Below, piece after piece: positions 42,438-50,127 of a stretch of DNA of 64,000 bases (position 1 is the first letter of the stretch; each line of letters opens with the position of its first letter). Source of the DNA: an uncultured Phycisphaerae bacterium (lineage in GTDB: Bacteria; Planctomycetota; Phycisphaerae; UBA1845; Fen-1342); assembly GCA_937928595.1 (NCBI GenBank), contig CALGJV010000001.1, forward strand, positions 1 to 64,000, given 5' to 3'. The position numbers were made by a program, and so were the translations under genes. The notes beneath the pieces are model-generated. The model saw only the letters and a list, made by a program, of their open reading frames with translations, had not been told where the DNA came from and ran no database searches.

Positions 42438-43722
42438 ACGCCGGTTCCTCCGCGTGAACGTAGCGCCAAACGGCCGGCAGCGAGCACAGGCCGTGCTCGC
42501 GCGTCGAACGGAACGGCCGGGGGCTGCGCGCCAGGTCGTCCTCCACCGTGAAACGCAGCACGTCCTGCACCACGTCGAGCGGATCGAGGGCCGCGGTGTG
42601 CAGGCACAAGTTCCAGTGGTATGTCCCACACTGGAGCGGCAGCCGGTCGACCTCCACCCGCACCTTCCGCCGCCCGAACACGACGCCCGGCACGAACCCC
42701 GGCGAATCCTGGTGGGCGAGCTGGAGCACCTTGAGCCCGTCGTCGGTCGTCGTGATCGCGGCCGAAAGGTTCAGCTCGTCGCGCGTGCGGCTTTCGAACT
42801 CGAGTTCGAGAGTCAGCGGCCCCAGACGCGTGAAGCGTCCGCAGACGCGGCCGCCGGCATCCAGCAGGCGGGCCCGCAGCAGCCGCGCTTCTCCGGTCCC
42901 CCGGCGGATCGGCCAGTCGCGGAGGTCCATCTCCGGGCGTGCGTCGGCGTCGGCGTGCCGACCCAGGTACGCCTGGATCACCGCCGCCGGCTCACCGTCG
43001 CGCACCAGGCGGCCGGCGTCCAGCCATACCGCCCGCGCGCACAGGTTCCGCACGGCCGTCATATTGTGGCTCACGAACAGCACCGTGCGGCCATGGCCCG
43101 CGACCTCGCCCATCCGGCCGAGGCACTTGCGCTGAAAGGCCGCGTCGCCGACGGCCAGCACTTCGTCCACGATCAGGATTTCCGGCTCGAGGTGGGCCGC
43201 GACGGCGAACGCCAGCCGGACGTACATGCCGCTGGAGTACCGCTTGACGGGCGTGTCGAGGAACCGTTCGAGTTCGGCGAACGCGACGATCTCGTCAAAC
43301 CGCGCGCGGATCTCGGCGCGGCGCAGCCCCAGCAGTGCGCCATTGAGGAAGATGTTCTCGCGGCCCGTGAGCTCGGGGTGAAAACCCGTGCCGACTTCGA
43401 GCAGGCTGCCGACGCGGCCGCGGATCAGCGCCCGGCCGGTCGTGGGGTACACGACGCGGGCGAGGATCTTGAGCAGCGTGCTTTTGCCGGCGCCGTTGCG
43501 GCCGATGAGACCGACCACTTCGCCCGGCGCGATGCTCAGGTCCAAATCGCGCAGGGCCCAGAACGGCTCGCGCGCCGCGGGCGCGTGCCGGCTCGGGGCG
43601 GCGTGGACCCAGCGGCGCAGGAGCGCGTGGGCGGCCTCGCCGAGCGTGCGCGTCAGCGGCGCGGCGGTTCCCAGGCGGTACTGCTTGCCAAGCTGTTGCA
43701 CGTGGATCGCCGGCGCTGTCAT
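42424..43722 (-). CDS. ABC transporter ATPase with Wzt C-terminal domain
   Basis: A 432-residue ATPase of O-antigen/EPS export (Wzt type). Residues 1-255 form the nucleotide-binding domain: Walker A GRNGAGKS (74-81), signature RYSSGMYVRLAF, and Walker B ILIVDEVLAVGD. Residues about 275-420 form the beta-sandwich Wzt_C domain (TLELEFESRTRDELNLSAAI, GTYHWNLCLHTAALDPLDVV), which recognises the finished polymer. Partner permease is the preceding gene, 3 bp upstream. It indicates an ABC-dependent polysaccharide route in addition to the Wza/Wzc-like components. Confidence 0.92.
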   Translation of the reverse strand: MTAPAIHVQQLGKQYRLGTAAPLTRTLGEAAHALLRRWVHAAPSRHAPAAREPFWALRDLDLSIAPGEVVGLIGRNGAGKSTLLKILARVVYPTTGRALIRGRVGSLLEVGTGFHPELTGRENIFLNGALLGLRRAEIRARFDEIVAFAELERFLDTPVKRYSSGMYVRLAFAVAAHLEPEILIVDEVLAVGDAAFQRKCLGRMGEVAGHGRTVLFVSHNMTAVRNLCARAVWLDAGRLVRDGEPAAVIQAYLGRHADADARPEMDLRDWPIRRGTGEARLLRARLLDAGGRVCGRFTRLGPLTLELEFESRTRDELNLSAAITTTDDGLKVLQLAHQDSPGFVPGVVFGRRKVRVEVDRLPLQCGTYHWNLCLHTAALDPLDVVQDVLRFTVEDDLARSPRPFRSTREHGLCSLPAVWRYVHAEEPAYAVQ

Positions 43723-43725
43723 CGG

Positions 43726-44664
43726 TCACACCACGTCCGCGAAGCGCCGCTCCATGCGGCGGAAGTTCCAGACGCCCAGGGCGAGCACGGCCGGCGCGAC
43801 CGCCGCGGCGGCGGTCAGCGCACCCGCGTCCAGCGGCAGGCCGAGCAGGGCGCTGCGGTGCGCGCCGATCAGCCCGGTCAGCGGGTTCAGGTTCAGCAGC
43901 CAGCGCCAGTGCTCGGGTACGAGCGTGACGGGGTAGACGACGGGGCTCAGGAAGAGCCAGATCTGCATGAGGAACGGCACGACGTGCTTCACGTCGCGGT
44001 ACTGGACGGTCAGGCTCGCCAGCAGAAGGCCCACGCCCAGCGCGGTCGCGGCCGTGAGCGCGACCAGTGGCGGCAAGGCGAGCACGCCCGCTCCGGGCAG
44101 ACGGTCGTACCAGGCCAGCAGGCCGCAGTACACGCCGAAGCTCAGGGTGAAATCCACGAGGCTCACGCCGACGCCCGCGGCCGGCAGGAACAACCGGGGG
44201 AAATAGACCTTGGTCAGCAGGTGCGCCTGGTTGATGAGGCTCAGGCTGGCGTGCGTGACGGCGGATGAGAACAGCAGCCAGGGGAGCAGGCCGGCGTAAA
44301 CGAAGACCGGATACGGCACACCGTCGGAGGGCAGTCGCGCCAGGCGGCCGAAGACCAGCGTGAAGATTAGCATCGTGGCCACCGGCTGCACGACGGCCCA
44401 GACGGCCCCCATGACGGTCTGCTTATACCGGACGGTGATGTCGCGCCACACGAGCAAGCCGAGCAGCTCGCGGTAGCGCCACAGCTCGACGAGGTCCTGC
44501 CGAGACCACGCCGGCCGCGGCTCGATGACCGTGACGGCCGGAGCAGGGCGGGGGGAGGGTCCGGGATGCGGGGTCGCGACCGACAGGGCGGCGTCTCCGG
44601 GGTGCGGCGCCGGCGCAGGCCGTCGTCGGGGCCTCCCACGCGGAGGCCGCCGGGCGCGCGGCAA
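43726..44664 (-). CDS. ABC polysaccharide exporter permease (Wzm-like)
   Basis: A 312-residue ABC-2 type permease. A Pro/Arg-rich N-terminus is followed by LLVWRDITVRYKQTVMGAVW and WAVVQPVATMLIFTLVFGRL, then about six helices including VPFLMQIWLFLSPVVYPVTL and NLNPLTGLIGAHR, all typical of Wzm/KpsM permeases. It pairs with the following Wzt-like ATPase. The start is unclear: TTG at 44664 is the furthest upstream, but the conserved part begins only at about residue 55, so the true start could be internal. Confidence 0.88.
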   Translation of the reverse strand: MPRARRPPRGRPRRRPAPAPHPGDAALSVATPHPGPSPRPAPAVTVIEPRPAWSRQDLVELWRYRELLGLLVWRDITVRYKQTVMGAVWAVVQPVATMLIFTLVFGRLARLPSDGVPYPVFVYAGLLPWLLFSSAVTHASLSLINQAHLLTKVYFPRLFLPAAGVGVSLVDFTLSFGVYCGLLAWYDRLPGAGVLALPPLVALTAATALGVGLLLASLTVQYRDVKHVVPFLMQIWLFLSPVVYPVTLVPEHWRWLLNLNPLTGLIGAHRSALLGLPLDAGALTAAAAVAPAVLALGVWNFRRMERRFADVV

Positions 44665-44672
44665 CTGCTCGT

Positions 44673-44680
44673 TCTATCGG
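44673..44680 (-). promoter_or_regulatory. CCGATAGA element at the permease gene
   Basis: CCGATAGA on the minus strand ends 8 nt before the TTG at 44664. It is a variant of the EPS element; with this spacing the transcript would be leaderless unless the real start is internal. Confidence 0.28.
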
Positions 44681-44760
44681 GAGCGGCGCGTTGGCGCGTG
44701 AACGGGGCGTGGGGCGGGCGCAGGAGCCGGCCGGCCGCTGAAGCATGCCGCGCCCGACGC

Positions 44761-44768
44761 TCGATAGC
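44761..44768 (+). promoter_or_regulatory. TCGATAGC element before the GT2 gene
   Basis: TCGATAGC, 63 nt before the ATG at 44832 and in the same orientation; a weak variant of the EPS element. Confidence 0.25.
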
Positions 44769-44831
44769 ACCGCCAGCCGCACCGCGGTCGGGGCGCAGAG
44801 TGTGCGCCCGTGGGAGCGGCGGAGATTCCGC

Positions 44832-45770
44832 ATGCGCGGCGGCCGTGTCAGTGTCGTGATCCCGACCTACAACCGGGCGCAGTTCCTGCCGCGCGCCCTC
44901 GACAGCGTGCTGCGCCAGTCGGCGGCCGAGTTGTGCGACATCGTGGTAGTCGACGACGGCAGCACGGACGATACGGCCGACGTTGTCGCCCGGCACGGCG
45001 GGGCGGTGCGGCTGCTGCGGCAGGCGAACGCCGGGGCCGCCGCGGCCCGCAACGCCGGCATCCGGGCGTCCGACGGCGAGTTCGTCGCCTTTCTCGACTC
45101 CGACGACGAGTGGGCGCCGGACAAGATCGCGGCCCAGATCGCGGCGCTCACGACCTGGCCGCAGGCGGTGTTCGTGGCCGGGGCCAGCGTGGCCCGCTAC
45201 CCCGATCGCGACGAGCCGCGCGTGACGGACGCCGTGCCGCACGACGTGCCCGCGGATTTCGCCCCAGCCCTGTGCGCAGGCAACTTCCTGTTCACGCCGA
45301 CGGTGCTCGTGCGGCGCACGGCGCTGGATGCGGTCGGACTGTTCTGCCCGACACTCCGCCGCCGGCACGACTACCACCTGTGGGTGCGGCTGGCCTGCCA
45401 CGGGCCGGGCGTTTACCTGTCGCGGCACCTCGCGTGGTTCGCCGTGGACGCACCGGAGAGCCTCTCCGCGGTTCGGGACGCCGCGCTTCGCGCGGAGCTC
45501 GACGCGCGCCGCGGCCTGCGCGACGTGCTCGCGGGGCGGCCCGACTGCCTGCCACTCTGGCGCCGGGCCGTCGCCGGCTATCTGCGATCCCTGCGCGATC
45601 GCGCGTACGCGCGGGGGCAGTACCGCGCGGCCGCCGCGTACGGTCTCGACCTGCTGCGCTATGCTCCCGAGTGGCCGGCGGCGTGGGAGTGGCGCCGGCT
45701 GGCGTCTGCGGCCGTGCGCATGGCATGGCCGCGCGTGGCGGCCGCTCGTGCGGAAGGGGGCGGGCGGTGA
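44832..45770 (+). CDS. Family 2 glycosyltransferase (GT-A fold)
   Basis: A 312-residue GT2 enzyme, soluble, adding a sugar from a nucleotide donor on the cytosolic side. Motifs are VSVVIPTYNRAQFLPRALDS, VVVDDGSTDDTADVV, ANAGAAAARNAGIRASDGEF and the DxD-like FLDSDDEWAP. C-terminal HDYHLWVRLACHGPGVYL contains the region with the catalytic base. GGAG lies 7 nt before the ATG. The following GT4 gene overlaps by GTGA. Confidence 0.9.
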   Translation: MRGGRVSVVIPTYNRAQFLPRALDSVLRQSAAELCDIVVVDDGSTDDTADVVARHGGAVRLLRQANAGAAAARNAGIRASDGEFVAFLDSDDEWAPDKIAAQIAALTTWPQAVFVAGASVARYPDRDEPRVTDAVPHDVPADFAPALCAGNFLFTPTVLVRRTALDAVGLFCPTLRRRHDYHLWVRLACHGPGVYLSRHLAWFAVDAPESLSAVRDAALRAELDARRGLRDVLAGRPDCLPLWRRAVAGYLRSLRDRAYARGQYRAAAAYGLDLLRYAPEWPAAWEWRRLASAAVRMAWPRVAAARAEGGGR

Positions 45771-47062
45771 GCACGCTCCTGACGACGGCGCCGACGCGGC
45801 CGCTTGCGGTCAAGTGTGTCCCGAGGACCACGGTCGAGTGGGGGCCTGATTCCGCGGGTCGGCCCGCGGCGCGTACGGCCGGGGCAGTGAGTCGCCTGCG
45901 GGTGCTTGTGTTCGCATGGCAGGCGCCCTGGCCGCTGACGCGTGGCGGTCATCTGCGGCTGCATCACTGGCTGCGGACGCTGGCGGCGGAGGCGGATGTG
46001 ACGCTGGTGACGGGTCGGCCGGCGGAAGCGGGGTTGGTGTTGCCGCCCGGCGTGCGCCATGTTGTTCCCGCTGTCACGGTGCAGCGCGGCTGCACAGCGC
46101 CGCCGGGGACGCACTGGTTCGCGCGGCGACTGCGGGCGAACTGGGGCTACGACGGAGCGTTGCACGCGGCCCTCGCCCAGCTCACGCGCGGCGGTGCGTT
46201 CGACGTCGTGCTGTGCAGCGGAACGGTGGCGGGGCTGTACGTCGAGGCGTTTCGCGCACCGGTCGTGTGGGATCTGGTGGACGATCTCGTGCTGCACGTG
46301 GCCCGCGACGTGGCCGGCGGCCCGTGGGGGGCGCGAACGGCCGGCGTCCGACGCGCAGTCCGTTACGCGCTGTATGAGCGCTACGTGGCGGGGCGGGCAC
46401 GGGGCACGGTGGTCGCCTCGCCGCTTGACGCCTCGTGGCTGCGGCGCTGGGCGCGGGGGCCCGTGACCACCGTGAGCAACGGCGTCGATCTGGACTACTT
46501 CCGGCCGGCGGCCGCCGACCCGGAGCCGGGGACGGTGACGTTTGTCGGCGCGCTGGATTTCGCGCCGAACATCGACGCGGCGGTGTGGTTCGCGCGGCAC
46601 GTCTGGCCGGCGCTGCGAGCGACCGGCGTGGGACGACGCTTCTTCGTCGTCGGGCGCGCTCCGGTTGCGGAGGTCCGCGCGCTCGCCGCGCTGCCCGGCG
46701 TCGAGGTGCACGGGGACGTGCCCGACGTGCGGCCGTGCCTGCATGCGGCGGTGGTGGTGGTCGTGCCCACGCGGAAGGGGGCGGGCGTCAAGAACAAGGT
46801 GCTCGAGGCGTGCGCGGCCGGGCGGCCGGTGGTCGCTTCGCCGCAGGCGCTGGCGGGACTCACGGCCCGCATCGGGCGCGACGTGTGGTCGGCGGCACGG
46901 CCTGCCGCGTGGATCGCCGCGGTCGGCGGACTGCTGCGGTGCCCGCAGCGGGCGGCCGAGCTGGCGGCGGCCGGGCGGCGCTGGGTCGAACAGGCCCACA
47001 CGTGGGAGGGCATGGGGGCCCGGTTGCGGGCGGTTCTCGCGGCGGCCGCCGGACGCGGATAG
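45767..47062 (+). CDS. Glycosyltransferase (GT4), paralogue of the one at 29762-31072
   Basis: A 431-residue GT-B enzyme. After about 40 low-complexity residues it reads SRLRVLVFAWQAPWPLTRGG, then VSNGVDLDYFRPAA, GTVTFVGALDFAPNIDAAVW, RRFFVVGRAPVAEVRALAAL and VVVPTRKGAGVKNKVLEACA. Nearly all these blocks match the glycosyltransferase at 29762-31072. A GTG at about 45888 is an alternative start that would remove the odd N-terminus, but the GTGA overlap with the GT2 gene supports the upstream one. A convergent glycosyltransferase gene ends 32 bp later. Confidence 0.85.
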   Translation: MSTLLTTAPTRPLAVKCVPRTTVEWGPDSAGRPAARTAGAVSRLRVLVFAWQAPWPLTRGGHLRLHHWLRTLAAEADVTLVTGRPAEAGLVLPPGVRHVVPAVTVQRGCTAPPGTHWFARRLRANWGYDGALHAALAQLTRGGAFDVVLCSGTVAGLYVEAFRAPVVWDLVDDLVLHVARDVAGGPWGARTAGVRRAVRYALYERYVAGRARGTVVASPLDASWLRRWARGPVTTVSNGVDLDYFRPAAADPEPGTVTFVGALDFAPNIDAAVWFARHVWPALRATGVGRRFFVVGRAPVAEVRALAALPGVEVHGDVPDVRPCLHAAVVVVVPTRKGAGVKNKVLEACAAGRPVVASPQALAGLTARIGRDVWSAARPAAWIAAVGGLLRCPQRAAELAAAGRRWVEQAHTWEGMGARLRAVLAAAAGRG

Positions 47063-47094
47063 CGGCCGCGGCGGCGGCGGGGCATGCGGACCGT

Positions 47095-48342
47095 TCAGAC
47101 GGGGGTTGCGGACAGAGTGGTGCGGGACGCGGGTGGCGCGCCGGGGAGGCCGCCAGAGGCGACGATGCGCTGCGCGGCGTGGTCCCAGGTGAAGCGGCGC
47201 GCGAGGGCGGCGCGTCCACGGTGTCCCAACTCGGCGGCGCGGGCGGGCGACGCCGCGAGTGCGTTCAGCGCGTCTGCCAGGTCGCGGGGATCGCGGGCGT
47301 CGTAGAGCACGCCGCAGCGCTCCGCGGCGATGACCTCGGCGAAGCCGGAGAAGACCTGCGGCGGAGCGTGCCGGGGCGCCAGCAGCGGGCGTCCAGCGGC
47401 CATTCCTTCGAGCAGAACGTTCGGGAACGTGTCGTAGTGGCTGGTCGAGAGCACGGCGTCCGCCGCGGCGTAGAACGGCGAAGGATCGCGCTGCGGCCCG
47501 GCGAACCGGACTCGCGCCGCGACGCCCTGGTCCGCAGCGAACGCCAGCAGAGCGGGCAGTTCCGGCCCATCGCCGACGATCACGAGCCGGACGTGCGGCG
47601 CGGCGAGCGGCAGCGCGCGGATCGCGCGTTCAAACGCCTTGTTGCGGTCGCACTTGCCGAGCAGAGCCACGAGAAAGGCATCGTCGGGAACGCCCAACGC
47701 GTCCCGGGCCGCGACGCGCTGCGCCCGGTCTGGCTCTCCCGGGTCTCGGGGGCCCCCGAAGTCGCAGCGCTCCAGCCGCGACGCCGCTTCCGGGGCGAAC
47801 TGCCGCAACTCCCTCACGCTCTGCTGTGTCGGCGCCAGCGTCAGATCGGCCTGTCGCAGAGCGCGACGCTCCAACAGCAGAATGGCGACGTAGTCGAGCC
47901 ACGTCCACCACGTCGGTGCACGGCGGCCGGCCCAGGTAAAGGGCAGGCAGTTCGACAGCAGGCAAGGGAAAAGGAACACGACCGGCACGTCCGGCCACGC
48001 GGACTTCGCCGCACAAACCCAGGTGGGGCTGATCGCCACGACGGCCCGGCGCGGCGGCTGCTGCGCTCGCAGTTGTCGGGCCAGGGACGACGGCAGCCGG
48101 CCGTTCCGCAGACGCCACGCGCCGGCCGGCAGACCGCTGGGCAGGTTCAGCGCCGGAGAGTCCGCCGGCTCCGCCTCGTCGGCGTGGGTCGCATCCGGGC
48201 GGCCTTCACCCAGGCCGAGCAACATCGGCCGGTACCCGAGACGACCCAGGGCCGCGGCCAGGCCGCGCGCAAAGGTCAACGCACCGCCCCAGCCATGCAC
48301 ACTGCAATGGCAGGCGAGGTCGAAATCGCGCTCGGGCAGCAT
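47095..48342 (-). CDS. Glycosyltransferase (GT4)
   Basis: A 415-residue GT4 enzyme. MLPERDFDLACHCSVHGWGG opens it; later come VVFLFPCLLSNCLPFTWAGR, LTLAPTQQSVRELRQFAPEA, VALLGKCDRNKAFERAI, LVIVGDGPELPALLAF and STSHYDTFPNVLLEGMAAGR (donor-site Glu). An in-frame ATG about 130 bp upstream exists, but the extra residues look like untranslated sequence. A TCGATAGT element lies 60 nt before the chosen ATG. It diverges from the MFS gene. Confidence 0.82.
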   Translation of the reverse strand: MLPERDFDLACHCSVHGWGGALTFARGLAAALGRLGYRPMLLGLGEGRPDATHADEAEPADSPALNLPSGLPAGAWRLRNGRLPSSLARQLRAQQPPRRAVVAISPTWVCAAKSAWPDVPVVFLFPCLLSNCLPFTWAGRRAPTWWTWLDYVAILLLERRALRQADLTLAPTQQSVRELRQFAPEAASRLERCDFGGPRDPGEPDRAQRVAARDALGVPDDAFLVALLGKCDRNKAFERAIRALPLAAPHVRLVIVGDGPELPALLAFAADQGVAARVRFAGPQRDPSPFYAAADAVLSTSHYDTFPNVLLEGMAAGRPLLAPRHAPPQVFSGFAEVIAAERCGVLYDARDPRDLADALNALAASPARAAELGHRGRAALARRFTWDHAAQRIVASGGLPGAPPASRTTLSATPV

Positions 48343-48402
48343 GAGCCTCGGTAGGTTGGCCACGGCTGGGTGTTGCTCCGGGGGCGGCGTGTCCGCTGCG
48401 TT

Positions 48403-48410
48403 ACTATCGA
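48403..48410 (-). promoter_or_regulatory. TCGATAGT element before the GT4 gene
   Basis: TCGATAGT on the minus strand, 60 nt before the ATG at 48342; a weak variant of the EPS element. Confidence 0.25.
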
Positions 48411-48558
48411 CGCTGCGTCGGCCGCCGCTGACTCCTCGGTGCCGAGCTGCGTTTCGCCTGCACAGTAAATCCATATCCAATATGAACTTGCGCTCTTTTG
48501 CTCCGAACGGAGGCCGCAGCGTTCGTCGGATTTTGCGCCGCCTTAGCGCCCCTTCGGG

Positions 48559-48564
48559 TACACT
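48559..48564 (+). promoter_or_regulatory. TACACT -10-like box before the MFS gene
   Basis: TACACT lies 33 nt before the MFS ATG. TTGCGC at 48533-48538 could be the -35 box but the spacer would be 20 bp. Transcription would start close to the ATG of the small leader frame at 48575. Confidence 0.4.
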
Positions 48565-48574
48565 GCCCCGTTTT

Positions 48575-48601
48575 ATGTACTTGGCGCGGATAGAAGCATG
48601 A
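48575..48601 (+). other. Eight-codon leader ORF (MYLARIEA) overlapping the MFS start
   Basis: ATG at 48575 opens eight codons, MYLARIEA, whose TGA stop (48599-48601) overlaps the MFS start codon as ATGA. No proper Shine-Dalgarno precedes the MFS ATG. The TACACT box would place the transcript start just before this ATG. It may be translated and pass ribosomes on to the MFS gene, or it may be chance. Confidence 0.35.
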
Positions 48602-49995
48602 GCAGTACGAAAACCGAGCCTGCGGCCGCCTCCCCGGCGGCCAGCGCGATTCCTCCGGAACGGAACACCTCCCCCGGCCACCTGACTCCGGCGCAGGTCG
48701 AGGCCAGCCTGTGGGCTTCAATCAAGGACGGCCTGGCCTGGTCGGTCATGGTCGGGGTTGCGGAGCGCTACGTCGGACCGTTCCTCGTGCTGGGCGAGTC
48801 AGGTCTCCTGAAACTGGCGGCCATTTCCGGGCTTCCCGGGGTCGCCGGCGCTCTGGTGCAGTGCTCGGCCGCCAGGATGCTGGACAACGCGACGCGACGC
48901 CGACCCCACGTGGTGTGGGCGGTGCTTTTTCAGGCGCTCACCTGGCTGCCGTTCTGCTACGCGGTGTTCTTGCCCGTGGCGACCGGCTACTGGGTGATGC
49001 TGGCGGCGTTTGTCCTCTATGTGGCGTTCGCGAACTTCTGCGCTCCGGCCTGGACCAGTTGGATCGGCGACCTCGTCCCGCCCGAGCGCCGCGGCCGCTA
49101 CTTCGGACTGCGTGGCGCGTTGACCGGCGGCGGGCTGGTGCTGTGCAACCTCGCGGCCGGCGCGTGGATCACGTGGGCCCGTGAGCGGCCGGAGTACGGA
49201 TGGCTGGGCCTGAGCGGCCAGAACTCCGCCTTCCTCACGTTGTTCGCGGTGGCGTGCGGGGCGCGGCTGATGTCCGTGTGGTACCTCACCCGGATGCACG
49301 AGCCGCCGTACCGGCGGGCGCCGTCGGACCACTTCACGCTGATGGACTTCATCCGGCGGGCGCCGCGCGCACACTTCGGTCGGTTCGTGTTCTACTGCAT
49401 GGGGATGAACGCCGGCATCGGGTCGTTCGCCCCGTTCCTCGCCTGGTACATTCTCGGCGAGCTGCATCACAGCCCGCTGATCTTCGCGTGGATCGGTACC
49501 GCGAATCTGGGCGCGTGCTATCTCGCGACGTACATCTGGGGACGGCTGCTCGATCGGCTGGGCAGCAAGCGGATCCTGGCGATCGGCGGCATCGGCCTGG
49601 CGGCCATGCCGGCACTGCTACTGCTCTCGAATCACATCGGGTGGCTGGCGGTTGTGCAGGTGTACGACGGCATCGTCAGCGCGGCGTTCGGGCTGGCCGC
49701 GTTCAGCTACATCTTCGACGTGGTTACGCCGCCGAAACGCGCCCGCTGCGCGGCGTATTACTCGCTTTTCGTGTCGGCGGGCATGGCGCTCGGCATGTTC
49801 GTCGGGGCGTTTACGCTCCTGTGGGCCCCCGCGCCGTTGACGGTGGCCGGTTGGACTCTCTCGCACCCGTTTCAGCTTTTGCTCATCGTCTCCACCGTCC
49901 TGCGGCTGCTGCCGAACCTGCTGCTGCTGGGCACCTTCGCAGAGTTTCGCCTCAGCCGCCCAGTGTTCTTCGAGGAGTCGGCAGCGACGCCCTGA
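48598..49995 (+). CDS. MFS transporter
   Basis: A 465-residue major facilitator superfamily protein with about 12 helices and a hydrophilic N-terminus (1-35). The family loop 2-3/8-9 style motifs appear as GDLVPPERRGRYFGLRGALT and GRLLDRLGSKRILAIGGIG. Substrate unknown. It stands at the end of the EPS locus, divergent from a glycosyltransferase, but has a TANNNT-type rather than CGATA-type promoter, so it may not belong to the EPS regulon. Confidence 0.85.
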   Translation: MSSTKTEPAAASPAASAIPPERNTSPGHLTPAQVEASLWASIKDGLAWSVMVGVAERYVGPFLVLGESGLLKLAAISGLPGVAGALVQCSAARMLDNATRRRPHVVWAVLFQALTWLPFCYAVFLPVATGYWVMLAAFVLYVAFANFCAPAWTSWIGDLVPPERRGRYFGLRGALTGGGLVLCNLAAGAWITWARERPEYGWLGLSGQNSAFLTLFAVACGARLMSVWYLTRMHEPPYRRAPSDHFTLMDFIRRAPRAHFGRFVFYCMGMNAGIGSFAPFLAWYILGELHHSPLIFAWIGTANLGACYLATYIWGRLLDRLGSKRILAIGGIGLAAMPALLLLSNHIGWLAVVQVYDGIVSAAFGLAAFSYIFDVVTPPKRARCAAYYSLFVSAGMALGMFVGAFTLLWAPAPLTVAGWTLSHPFQLLLIVSTVLRLLPNLLLLGTFAEFRLSRPVFFEESAATP

Positions 49996-50098
49996 CGGCG
50001 GCCCCCGGGTGTGCCTTGGGGAGGGGCGGCGGGAGGCGGGGCCTGGCGGAAGTTTTCGCGGGTCGGAGGAACTCCAGCGGCCCGTCCGGCGTCGAACG

Positions 50099-50104
50099 TA
50101 TAAT
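50099..50104 (+). promoter_or_regulatory. TATAAT -10 box before the HEAT/TPR gene
   Basis: A perfect TATAAT, 23 nt before the ATG at 50128, in very GC-rich surroundings. No -35 box is seen at the usual distance. Confidence 0.5.
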
Positions 50105-50127
50105 GGCACGGGGAGGTGAGTGCCCGT

